Assembly (NCBI RefSeq): GCF_034669705.1
Contig: NZ_JAXMOR010000010.1
Coordinates: forward strand, 1-64,000
Origin: Marinovum sp034669705
GTDB taxonomy: Bacteria; Pseudomonadota; Alphaproteobacteria; Rhodobacterales; Rhodobacteraceae
Direction of reading: 5' to 3'
DNA length: 64,000 nucleotides
Every line of letters begins with the position of its first letter. Position 1 is the first letter of the stretch. The notes below the pieces were generated by a model. The model ran no database searches, was not told where the DNA came from, and was given only the letters and a program-made list of their open reading frames with translations. The translations under genes were made by a program, and so were the position numbers. Shown here piece by piece: positions 1 to 7,868 of the stretch.

Positions 1-78
1 CTTGCCCAGGGACCTCACGGGATGCCGTCCGCACCTCCATTATACAGAAAACTGGTTAGACAGGGACCTCCTCCGCCC

Positions 79-693
79 TCACACCGGCCGGCACATCCCC
101 TTGATGCCCTGCGCCACCGCCTCCGGCGCCGCCAGCGTGTGGGCTGCAAGGTCGTGCGCCGCTGCCAGCAGCTGGTCGCGCGGCACCAGTCGCTCGACCA
201 GACCGAAGCGCAGCGCCTCTTCCGCCGACAGCTTCGCGCCGCCCATCAGGATCAGCTTGGTCCGCGCCGGGCCGACCAGCGCCGCCAGCCGCACCGGGTC
301 GGAGGGCTGCGGCAGGTAGCCCAGTTTCATCACCGGATAGAACAACCTGGCCTCCGGCACCGCGATCCGCAGGTCGCAGGCCAGCGCCATGCCGAAGGCG
401 CCACCCGCCAGCGTGCCGTTGAGCGCCGCGATGGTCAGCCCGGGCAGCGCCGCCAGCGCCGCCGAGAGCCGCTCCCAGACGTCAGAGGTGGCGAGCCCGG
501 CCTTCGCGGCCTCGAGATCGGCGCCGGCGGAAAACACCGTGCCGGCGCCGGTCAGGACCAGCGCCCGCGCCTCCTGCGCCTCGATGGCGATCTCCACCAA
601 CCGCTCCAGCATCTCGGGCGTCAGCGAGTTCGCCTTGTCGGGGCGATTGAGCGTCACCCGCCAGAGCCCGTCCTCGCGGGTCAGCTCGATCAT
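79..693 (-). CDS. Enoyl-CoA hydratase/isomerase (crotonase) family protein
   Basis: A 204-residue crotonase-fold protein, slightly shorter than typical hydratases (about 260). The family acts on acyl-CoA thioesters. The oxyanion-hole region NGTLAGGAFGMALACD is at residues 92-107. Aligned by eye to rat hydratase, the two catalytic glutamates fall on Gly101 and Val121, so ordinary hydration of enoyl-CoA is doubtful; isomerase, hydrolase or degenerate activity are alternatives. The ATG at 693 overlaps the stop of the upstream dehydrogenase gene (ATGA), which fixes the start and implies translational coupling. A longer reading from 804 would run inside the dehydrogenase and is rejected. Confidence 0.85.
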   Translation of the reverse strand: MIELTREDGLWRVTLNRPDKANSLTPEMLERLVEIAIEAQEARALVLTGAGTVFSAGADLEAAKAGLATSDVWERLSAALAALPGLTIAALNGTLAGGAFGMALACDLRIAVPEARLFYPVMKLGYLPQPSDPVRLAALVGPARTKLILMGGAKLSAEEALRFGLVERLVPRDQLLAAAHDLAAHTLAAPEAVAQGIKGMCRPV

Positions 694-1448
694 GCCACCA
701 GCCCGAGCTGCCGCCGCCAGGCCTCGTCGCGCAGCGAGAGTTCCTCGCCGAGATGCGCATCGCCCGCGGGACCGGCCATCCAGAGCAGTGCCTTGGCCAC
801 CCACTCCGGCGGAATGTGATCTGACCAGTCAAGCTGGCTTACCGGGTTGATGCCGCTGGTCTTGATCTCGCGCTGCATCTGCGTCGCTACCGTGCCGGGC
901 GAGAGGCCCATGGCGCGGATGCCCTGATCGCGGCCTTCCTTGTCGGCGCAGCGGGTCAGCATGGCCGCGCCCGCCTTGGAGGCGCAATAGTGGCTCCAGG
1001 CCTCGACCGGGCCGTGGGCCGCGCCGGAGGAGATGGTGATGATCGTGCCGCCACCCTGCCCGGTCATCACCGGCAGCGCCGCGCGCATGCCGTGGTAGAC
1101 GCCCTTGAGGTTGATGTCGATCGCATGGCCCCACCCCTCGGGGTCCGAACTGGCCAGCAGCGAAATCGGTTCGATCACCCCGGCGTTGCCGATCAGCACG
1201 TCGAGCCGGCCGAAGGTCTCGACCGAGACCCGGACCGCCGCCTCGACCTCCCAGTAGCGGCTGACGTCGCAGGGCACCGCCAGCGCCCGGTCACCGATCT
1301 CTCCGGCCAGGTCGGCGACGCTTTCCTCGCTGCGGGCCACAAGCACGACATGCGCCCCCGCCTGCGCGAAGGCGCGCGCCGCGGCGGCGCCGATGCCGCG
1401 GCTTGCGCCTGTGATCATTACACATTTTTCGCTGAATTCACCCGACAT
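690..1448 (-). CDS. Short-chain dehydrogenase/reductase (SDR) family oxidoreductase
   Basis: A classical 252-residue SDR that should be a cytosolic NAD(P)-dependent oxidoreductase; the substrate cannot be read from the sequence. Visible landmarks are the Rossmann TGASRGIG motif (13-20), NAG (88-90), a structural Asn113, Ser140/141 and the YxxxK catalytic pair Tyr154-Lys158. The start at 1448 is chosen because GGAGG lies 6 nt upstream; a longer in-frame extension to 1610 lacks family resemblance. It forms a two-gene unit with the downstream crotonase, suggesting a shared acyl or hydroxyacyl substrate. Confidence 0.88.
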   Translation of the reverse strand: MSGEFSEKCVMITGASRGIGAAAARAFAQAGAHVVLVARSEESVADLAGEIGDRALAVPCDVSRYWEVEAAVRVSVETFGRLDVLIGNAGVIEPISLLASSDPEGWGHAIDINLKGVYHGMRAALPVMTGQGGGTIITISSGAAHGPVEAWSHYCASKAGAAMLTRCADKEGRDQGIRAMGLSPGTVATQMQREIKTSGINPVSQLDWSDHIPPEWVAKALLWMAGPAGDAHLGEELSLRDEAWRRQLGLVA

Positions 1449-1608
1449 GCTTACCTCCGCCTGTGGCCGACCTTTCGGCCTTTGGTAGACCCTCGGCAGA
1501 GATTGGTCCAGTCGCGCGGAGGTGACGTGCCGCGGGCCGCCTTCCCCTTGACCTCGCCCTGTGGCCTTGGGAAGCTGCACGGGAAATTCATGGAAAGGTA
1601 CATTTGAC

Positions 1609-3126
1609 ATGTCCGGTTATACCAAACTTGCCGGCGGTACCGCGCTGGCCACCCTGATGCTGGCGCAAAGCGCCGCCGCCGACATCACCCCCGACCAGGT
1701 CTGGGACGAGCTGCGCGGTTACATGCAGGGCTACGGCTACGAGATCACCGCCCAGAGCGCCTCGAGCGGCGGCGTGCTCACCCTCACCGACCTGGTCACC
1801 ACCATGCCGTTCCCAGAAGATGACGCCTCCGTGGTGATGGCGATGCCCGAGCTGACCCTGAGCGCCACCGAGGACGGCGCGGTCGATGTCTCCTGGCCGG
1901 CCGAGATGGAGGTCGCGTTCACCTTCACCGAGGGGGCCGAAGAGGTGCAGGCGACGCTGCTCTACGAGACCGCCGACCTGCAGGCGCGGGTCTCGGGCGA
2001 TCCCGGCACCACCGCCTGGGCCTATTCCGCCAGCACCGCGCGGATCTCGCTGGCCGACCTGGTGGTCGAGGGCATCTCGCTGCCGCGCGACGTGATCCGC
2101 GGCGAACTGCTGCTTGACGGGCTGGTCGGCGCCTCCTCGATGGCCACCGGCGCAACCCGTGAGGTGGCGCAGGAGGTCAAGATCGGCGCGCTGTCCTATG
2201 ACATCGCCGGCCGCGATCCTGAGAACACCGCCAATACCGTGCTGTTCAAGGGCGGCATGACCGACCTCGCCTACAGCGGCACCGGCACCCTGCCCACCGA
2301 GATGGACAGCGACGATCCGATGGCGGTGATGTCGGTGCTGGATGTCGACGGCAGCGTCTCCTTCTCCGGCGGCACCTCGCAGTTCAACGGCGTCGACGAG
2401 GGCCAGGCCGCGAGCTTTGCCTCGAGTTCCGAGGGCGGCAGCATCGGCGTCGCGCTCTCGCCAGAGGCCTGGAATTTCGATTTCCGGCTGCAGGGTTATG
2501 ACATGCAGGTGCAGGGCGGCGACCTGCCCTTCCCGGTGGCGCTCGAGGCCAGCGAGCTGGGCGGCCATTTCGCCATGCCCACCGCCCGCAGCGAGACACC
2601 GCAGGACGTGGCGGCCGGGCTCAACCTGACCGAGTTCCGGATGAACGACCTGATCTGGAACATCTTCGATCCCGCCAGCCAGCTGCCGCGCGATCCCGCG
2701 ACCATCGCCATCGACCTGTCGGGCAAGGTGCGGATGCTCTATGACCTGTTCGACCCCGACCAGGCCGAGGCGCTGGCCGCCGCCGAGATGCCGGCCGAGC
2801 TGCACGAGCTGAAGCTCAATTCGCTGATGGTCGATGCGGTGGGCGCCGTGCTGACGGCCACCGGTGCCTTCACCTTCGACAATTCCGACCTGCAGACCTT
2901 TGACGGGCTGCCCCGCCCCGAAGGCGCGCTCACCGCCGAGCTGCGCGGCGCCAACGCGCTGATCGACAAGCTGGTGGCGATGGGCCTGCTGCCCGAGGAA
3001 CAGGCAATGGGCGCGCGGATGATGATGGGGATGTTCGCGGTCGCCAAGGGCGACGACACCCTGAGCTCGACCCTCGAAATCAACCGCCAGGGCCATGTCA
3101 TCGCCAACGGCCAGCGCATCCAGTAA
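1609..3126 (+). CDS. DUF2125 domain-containing exported protein
   Basis: A 505-residue protein of unknown function that I recognise as the alphaproteobacterial DUF2125 family. The N-terminus is a signal peptide (basic start, hydrophobic stretch, Ala-rich cleavage site near residue 24), so it should be exported to the periplasm or envelope. The body is acidic, rich in Gly, Ser and Thr and predicted to be mostly beta-strand, reminiscent of AsmA-like envelope proteins. The start at 1609 has a GGAAAGG Shine-Dalgarno. It is divergent from the SDR gene and convergent with tetR, so it appears monocistronic. Confidence 0.75.
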   Translation: MSGYTKLAGGTALATLMLAQSAAADITPDQVWDELRGYMQGYGYEITAQSASSGGVLTLTDLVTTMPFPEDDASVVMAMPELTLSATEDGAVDVSWPAEMEVAFTFTEGAEEVQATLLYETADLQARVSGDPGTTAWAYSASTARISLADLVVEGISLPRDVIRGELLLDGLVGASSMATGATREVAQEVKIGALSYDIAGRDPENTANTVLFKGGMTDLAYSGTGTLPTEMDSDDPMAVMSVLDVDGSVSFSGGTSQFNGVDEGQAASFASSSEGGSIGVALSPEAWNFDFRLQGYDMQVQGGDLPFPVALEASELGGHFAMPTARSETPQDVAAGLNLTEFRMNDLIWNIFDPASQLPRDPATIAIDLSGKVRMLYDLFDPDQAEALAAAEMPAELHELKLNSLMVDAVGAVLTATGAFTFDNSDLQTFDGLPRPEGALTAELRGANALIDKLVAMGLLPEEQAMGARMMMGMFAVAKGDDTLSSTLEINRQGHVIANGQRIQ

Positions 3127-3136
3127 CCCGTGGCAC

Positions 3137-3160
3137 GCCCCGGCGGGAGACCGTCGGGGC
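3137..3160. terminator. GC-rich hairpin between convergent genes
   Basis: A 10-bp inverted repeat (3137-3146 with 3151-3160, one G-U wobble) closes a GAGA tetraloop in the 45-bp gap between the DUF2125 and TetR stops. There is no T-run, so it is a candidate bidirectional transcript end without a U-tract. Confidence 0.45.
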
Positions 3161-3171
3161 AGCCCGCCCCG

Positions 3172-3780
3172 CTACCCTTCGGGCAGCAGCGCCGAGAGAT
3201 AGCCTCTCACCGCGCGCTCCATCCGGTCGGCCAGCGGCGCGGCTTCGGTCTCGCCGGCGCGCACCGCGGCGGAGGTCATCCCCTCGGCCAGGGCCAGCAC
3301 GTCGCGGGCCGCGGTTTCGGGGTCGTCGACGTAATATTCCGCCAGCACCCCCACCACCTGCGCCTGGACCTGTGTCCTCTGCCGCGAGAGGCCCGGATCG
3401 TCGGGCAGCTCGGCCTCGGCCCGCGCCAGCGCCTCGGCCAGCGCCGGCTGCCTGAGCTGCTCCTGCAGACGCGCCCGCACCATGGCGCAGACCACCGCGT
3501 CGAGCGCCGCGCCGTCGCTGTCCTCGGCCGCCGCCTCCATCGCCGCCAACACCCCGGCGCGGCTCTGCGACAGCAGCGCGCCGATGATCGCCTGCTTGTT
3601 GGGGTAATACTGGTAGAGCGAGCCGATCGAGATGCCCGCCGCGCGCGCCACGTGGTTGGTGGTCAGCCCGCGCAGCCCCTCGCGGGCGAGCAGGCCGCCG
3701 GCGGCCTGCAGGATCGCGTCACGGGTCTTGCGGCTGCGGTCCTGACGGGGCGCCTTGCGCGGCGCGAGGGCTGTGGTCAT
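3172..3780 (-). CDS. TetR family transcriptional regulator
   Basis: A 202-residue TetR-type repressor. The N-terminal helix-turn-helix lies at residues 38-60 (GLTTNHVARAAGI, then GSLYQYYPNK, a strong family signature). The C-terminal ligand domain is of the AefR-like type. The start at 3780 has GGAGG 8 nt upstream. The gene is divergent from pmbA with a 161-bp shared upstream region, so it may regulate itself or the pmbA unit. The ligand is unknown. Confidence 0.88.
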   Translation of the reverse strand: MTTALAPRKAPRQDRSRKTRDAILQAAGGLLAREGLRGLTTNHVARAAGISIGSLYQYYPNKQAIIGALLSQSRAGVLAAMEAAAEDSDGAALDAVVCAMVRARLQEQLRQPALAEALARAEAELPDDPGLSRQRTQVQAQVVGVLAEYYVDDPETAARDVLALAEGMTSAAVRAGETEAAPLADRMERAVRGYLSALLPEG

Positions 3781-3941
3781 GCGGGCCTCCGGGTTTTGCC
3801 CAGTTGCCCACGCCACGCCACAAAAATCAACGCGCGGAAGGCCGCAGGCCGCCGCATTCCCCGCCGCAGGCGCGCGAACGGCCGCCGGATCTTGCACCTC
3901 GGCCGCCCGCGCTCTACCTGTTGGCTCCAAGGAGAGCCCAA

Positions 3942-5288
3942 ATGCCGCAGCCATTGTCCGACCTGACCCAAGCCCTGCTCGACGCCGCCCGCAAGGCCGG
4001 GGCCGAGAGCGCCGATGCCATCGCTCTGCGCGGCACCTCGGTCACTGTCGACGTGCGCGCCGGCGCGCTGGAACAGGCAGAACGCTCGGAGGCCACCGAC
4101 ATCGGCCTGCGGGTACTGCTGGGCAAGCGGCAGGCCAATGTCTCGGCGTCGGACACCCGTCCCGACACCCTGGCCGCTATGGCCGAACGCGCCGTCGCCA
4201 TGGCCCGCGAAGCGCCCGAAGACCCGCATGTGGGCCTTGCCGATCCGGCGCAGCTCGCCGCCGACACCGATGCCCGCGCGCTTGAGCTCTCGGACCCGGC
4301 CGCCGAGCCCGACCCGGCCGCGCTTCAGGCCCGCGCCGAGGCGGCGGAAGCGGCGGCGCAGGCGGTGGCGCAGGTGAGCCAGGTGCAATCTGCTTCGGCC
4401 AGCTACTCCGCCCGCGACGTTCATATTGCCGCCAGCAACGGTTTTTCCGCAGGCTACGGGCGCACCGGCTCCTCGATCTCCTGCGTCGCCATCGCCGGCG
4501 AGGGACTGGGCATGGAGCGCGATTACGACGGCGACAGCCGCACCTTTGCCGCCGACCTGCGCAGCGCCGACGAGATCGGCCGCACCGCCGGTGAACGCGC
4601 GGTGGAACGGCTGAGCCCGCGCAAGCCGCCCACCGGCAGCTATCCGGTGCTGTTTGACGAGCGGATCTCGGCCACGCTGATCGGCCACCTGCTCTCGGCT
4701 ATCTCCGGCGCCGCCATCGCCCGCGGCTCGTCGTTCCTGCGCGATGCGCTGGGCCAGCAGGTGCTGCCAGAGGCGCTGAGCGTGATCGAGGACCCGCACC
4801 GGCCGCGGATCGCAGGCTCTCGGCCGTTCGATGCCGAGGGGCTGGCCACCCGCCGCCGCGCCATTGTCGACCGCGGCGTGCTCACCGGCTGGACGCTCGA
4901 CCTCGCCACCGCGCGCAAGCTGGGGCTGGAGAGCACCGCCAACGCGGTGCGCGGCACCTCCGCCCCGCCGCATCCGTCGAACTGGAACATCGAACTGACC
5001 CAAGGCGCACGGAGCCGCGCCGAGCTGATCGCCGACATGGGCACCGGGCTGCTGGTGACCTCGATGATCGGCTCGACCATCAACCCCAACACCGGCGACT
5101 ATTCCCGCGGCGCCTCGGGCCTCTGGGTCGAGAACGGCGAGATCACCCATGCGGTCAACGAGGTCACCATCGCCGGCAACCTGCGCGACATGCTGGCCCG
5201 CATCGTGCCGGCCAATGACGCCCGCCCGCATCTGTCGCGGGTGGTGCCCTCGCTGCTGGTCGAAGGCATGACCCTTGCCGGCACCTGA
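3942..5288 (+). CDS. pmbA: TldD/PmbA family protein (PmbA/TldE-like)
   Basis: A 448-residue protein, the usual length for PmbA (TldE). In E. coli the TldD/TldE pair acts as a zinc metalloprotease that matures microcin B17 and degrades the CcdA antitoxin; the PmbA partner lacks the HExxxH zinc site, and none is seen here. The C-terminal half carries family signatures, including SGAAIARGSSFL and a Gly/Ser/Asn-rich SMIGSTINPNTGDYSRGASG block. AAGGAG precedes the ATG at 3942; an extension upstream is unlike the family. The tldD partner is not in the window. The 3' end overlaps the next gene by 14 bp. Confidence 0.88.
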   Translation: MPQPLSDLTQALLDAARKAGAESADAIALRGTSVTVDVRAGALEQAERSEATDIGLRVLLGKRQANVSASDTRPDTLAAMAERAVAMAREAPEDPHVGLADPAQLAADTDARALELSDPAAEPDPAALQARAEAAEAAAQAVAQVSQVQSASASYSARDVHIAASNGFSAGYGRTGSSISCVAIAGEGLGMERDYDGDSRTFAADLRSADEIGRTAGERAVERLSPRKPPTGSYPVLFDERISATLIGHLLSAISGAAIARGSSFLRDALGQQVLPEALSVIEDPHRPRIAGSRPFDAEGLATRRRAIVDRGVLTGWTLDLATARKLGLESTANAVRGTSAPPHPSNWNIELTQGARSRAELIADMGTGLLVTSMIGSTINPNTGDYSRGASGLWVENGEITHAVNEVTIAGNLRDMLARIVPANDARPHLSRVVPSLLVEGMTLAGT

Positions 5289-6060
5289 GGCGCGCGACAC
5301 CGACCTCGCCCTGCTCCTGCGCGCCGCCAAGGCCGCCGGAGAGGTGGCGCTGGGCTTCACCGGCCCCACCGCGCGGGCCTGGGACAAGCCCGGCCAGGGC
5401 CCGGTGACCGAGGCCGACTTTGCCGTCAACGACGTGCTGCATGACATCCTGCGCAGCGCCCGGCCGGACTATGGCTGGCTCAGCGAGGAGACGCCCGACG
5501 ATCTGGCGCGGCTCGATTGCGAGCATGTCTTCATCATCGATCCGATCGATGGCACCCGCAGCTTCATCGAAGGCTCCGGCACCTGGGCGCATTCCATCGC
5601 CGTGGCCCGCCACGGCACGGTCACCGCGGCCGTCATCCACCTGCCCGCGCGCGAGCGCACCTTTGCCGCCGCCCTTGGCCGGGGCGCGACGCTCAACGGC
5701 GCGGCGATTGCCGCCGGACAGCGTGCCGAGCTGACCGGGGCCAGCCTGATGGCACCGAAACCGACGCTTCAGCCCTTGCATTGGCGCAACGGCCCGCCAG
5801 AGGTGACCCGCGTCTTTCGCCCGTCGCTGGCCTATCGCATGGCACTGATCGCGCAGGGGCGTTTTGACGCGATGCTGACGATCCGCCCGACCTGGCACTG
5901 GGACATTGCCGCCGGCGCGCTGATCGCCAGCGAGGCCGGCGCACTGGCCACCGGCGCGGACGGCACGCCGCTCACCTTCAACACCGAGACGCCGCAAAGC
6001 CCCGGCGTGCTGACCGCCAATCCGGCGCTCTACCGGGCGATCCGGGCCCAGCTGGCCTAG
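5275..6060 (+). CDS. Inositol monophosphatase family phosphatase (CysQ/IMPase-like)
   Basis: A 261-residue Mg2+-dependent, Li+-sensitive phosphatase of the IMPase superfamily. The metal-site motifs are WLSEETPDD, IDPIDGTRSF and the C-terminal WDIAAG. Substrates in the family include inositol phosphates, PAP and histidinol phosphate, and the sequence alone does not decide. The start is a TTG at 5275: an in-frame TGA at 5269 blocks any upstream start, and GAAGG lies about 10 nt upstream. It overlaps pmbA by 14 bp and is probably translationally coupled to it. A second, separate CysQ-like gene is at 29534. Confidence 0.85.
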   Translation: MPAPEARDTDLALLLRAAKAAGEVALGFTGPTARAWDKPGQGPVTEADFAVNDVLHDILRSARPDYGWLSEETPDDLARLDCEHVFIIDPIDGTRSFIEGSGTWAHSIAVARHGTVTAAVIHLPARERTFAAALGRGATLNGAAIAAGQRAELTGASLMAPKPTLQPLHWRNGPPEVTRVFRPSLAYRMALIAQGRFDAMLTIRPTWHWDIAAGALIASEAGALATGADGTPLTFNTETPQSPGVLTANPALYRAIRAQLA

Positions 6061-6070
6061 CGCCGCACCG

Positions 6071-6538
6071 CTACAGTTTCGACGAGATGATCCCGGTGGA
6101 AAACCCGCCCATCCGCAGCTCGCCGAACAGCCGCTGATACTCGATCTTGGGGCAGCGGTTCATCACCACGTCGACCCCTGCCGCCTGCAGCCGCTCGGCC
6201 GCCGCGGCATGTTCGACACCGATCTGCATCCAGAAGGTCCTGAGGTTCGGCAGATGCGTCAAGGCCGCCTCGGCGATCTCGGGCACAGCCTCTGAGCGGC
6301 GGAAGACATCGACCATGTCGACCTCCTCGGGCACCTCCGACAGGTCGGCGCGCACGGTCTGGCCAAAGAGCACCTTGCCGGCATGCACCGGGTTGACCGG
6401 GATCACGGTGAAGCCCTTGAGCTTGAGATAGCGCGCCACGTAGTAGCTCGGCCGCACGGTGTTGGGCGAGACACCCACCACCGCGATGCATTTGGTACGG
6501 GTCAGGATGGTGCGCAGGAAGGGGTCGCTGTAGCTCAT
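6071..6538 (-). CDS. CoA-binding domain protein (YccU-like)
   Basis: A 155-residue single-domain Rossmann protein of the CoA_binding family (YccU type). The N-terminal AVVGVSPN glycine loop and PVNPVHAG and MNRCPKIEY segments match the family. The biochemical role is unknown; related domains bind CoA in succinyl-CoA synthetases. It is convergent with the IMPase gene, with a 10-bp gap, and is followed upstream by a terminator-containing intergenic region. Confidence 0.85.
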   Translation of the reverse strand: MSYSDPFLRTILTRTKCIAVVGVSPNTVRPSYYVARYLKLKGFTVIPVNPVHAGKVLFGQTVRADLSEVPEEVDMVDVFRRSEAVPEIAEAALTHLPNLRTFWMQIGVEHAAAAERLQAAGVDVVMNRCPKIEYQRLFGELRMGGFSTGIISSKL

Positions 6539-6610
6539 GGACGCAGGCTAGCACCGGGCCGGGGTGGACAAAAGCCGCGGCGACAAGGCCGGACCGGAAA
6601 AAGGCCAGGC

Positions 6611-6643
6611 AAGAAAAAAGCGCCCAGGCAAGGCCCGGGCGCT
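6611..6643 (-). terminator. Rho-independent terminator downstream of the DUF2235 gene
   Basis: On the minus strand a 7-bp stem AGCGCCC/GGGCGCT (6637-6643 with 6619-6625, 11-nt loop) is followed by a run of T residues (complement of the A-run 6614-6619). It sits about 120 bp past the DUF2235 stop and should end the coxL-DUF2235 transcript before the CoA-binding gene. Confidence 0.7.
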
Positions 6644-6764
6644 GAGTGCGGAACGAGGGACAGTGAAATCATGCAAGGGTTCCGGCCTCGCATGTCATGA
6701 TAGACAAATAGGCAACAATCCGGGTTGGAAAAGGGCGGCTCACCGTTTCGTGAATTGCGGGATC

Positions 6765-7868
6765 TCAGCCGTTGCGCCGCATCATCATGGCCTGCATGTC
6801 GCGGGTCTTGTCGCGCAGGCGGGTCAGCGGGCCGATATGGTCCTGCCGGTCCTGCAGCGTCGGGTGCAGCCGCTCCGAGGCGTCCAGCATGCGCTTGCGC
6901 GCCGAGCGGATCACGAACATCTTGCCCCAGCCCGACCAGGTGCCGATGCCCGGCGCCTTGGCATCCACCGGATACCGCGCCTGCCAGCCCTCCGGCAGCG
7001 GCAGGCCGCAGGCCTCGGCCTTCTCCAGCATCCAGCAGAGCGGCAGGTTGGCCAGCGGTCTGGCAGGCTCGAATCCGGCGATCTGGCCGCCGACATCGCC
7101 ATGGGTGCCGGGAAACCACATCTGCTCGACCCGGCCGGTCCAGCCCTCGGGCACGTCCCACAGCAGCGGCGCATAGGCAGCGCGGCGCTCGTCATAGGCC
7201 AGCGCGTGATAGCCGTGGCGGATGCTGTCGCCCAGGTGATGGTTGTGAAAGGCATGCGGATCGGCGCTCAGTCGCCAGACCACCGGCAGCCGCAGGCCGA
7301 GCGCCTTGACCGTATCGAAGGCGCCGACCATCTCGATCGGCGCCGTCTCGTGGCAGAACTCGGCCCGGAACGCCTGCGCCGCATCGCTGTCGGGCGCGGT
7401 CTGGTAGTGGCGATAGGCGGTGGCGACATTGCGTTCAAGCGCATGGCGCGCGGTCACCAGCCCGACCCGGTCGATCATCCCGGCCAGCGAGCGCACGGCG
7501 AACGCGCCGCGGGAATAGCCCAGAAGGAAGATTTGGTCGCCCGGGCGGTACCGCGAGGCAAGATAGCCATAGGCGCGGCGGATCTGGCGGTTGATGCCCT
7601 TGCCGGTCATCACCGCCCAGGCGGCGCGCCAGTCGGGGAACTGCACCCCGGGCTCGTAGTAGATCGACAGGTCGCCGGGCGCGTCGCAGAGCAGCTTGTA
7701 GATCTGGCCGATGTTGGTCTCGGCGCCCTCCCGCAGGCTCGACATCGTGCCGTCAAGAAGGATGACATGGATCCGCTGCCCCCGCCGAGGGCCGGTGCGC
7801 GTCTGCCGCAGCCGGAGCTTGCGCGCCAGCCAGCCGGTGACCTGTTTATGCAGACGCTTCAGACGCAT
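6765..7868 (-). CDS. DUF2235 alpha/beta-hydrolase-like protein
   Basis: A 367-residue DUF2235 protein. The fold is alpha/beta hydrolase, with nucleophile elbow GYSRGA (117-122, Ser119), VGAFDTV with Asp185 and WFPGTHGDVGG (251-261, likely catalytic His). DUF2235 members include lipase-like type VI secretion effectors, but no secretion or VgrG genes are nearby and no signal peptide is seen, so a housekeeping or cytosolic role is as likely. Its start lies inside the last 23 bp of the coxL-like gene, so the two are probably cotranscribed. Confidence 0.82.
   Translation of the reverse strand: MRLKRLHKQVTGWLARKLRLRQTRTGPRRGQRIHVILLDGTMSSLREGAETNIGQIYKLLCDAPGDLSIYYEPGVQFPDWRAAWAVMTGKGINRQIRRAYGYLASRYRPGDQIFLLGYSRGAFAVRSLAGMIDRVGLVTARHALERNVATAYRHYQTAPDSDAAQAFRAEFCHETAPIEMVGAFDTVKALGLRLPVVWRLSADPHAFHNHHLGDSIRHGYHALAYDERRAAYAPLLWDVPEGWTGRVEQMWFPGTHGDVGGQIAGFEPARPLANLPLCWMLEKAEACGLPLPEGWQARYPVDAKAPGIGTWSGWGKMFVIRSARKRMLDASERLHPTLQDRQDHIGPLTRLRDKTRDMQAMMMRRNG

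Noticed and set aside
6765..7868. DUF2235 protein as a type VI secretion effector
   Set aside because: No VgrG, Hcp, PAAR or immunity-like gene is nearby; it overlaps a metabolic gene.
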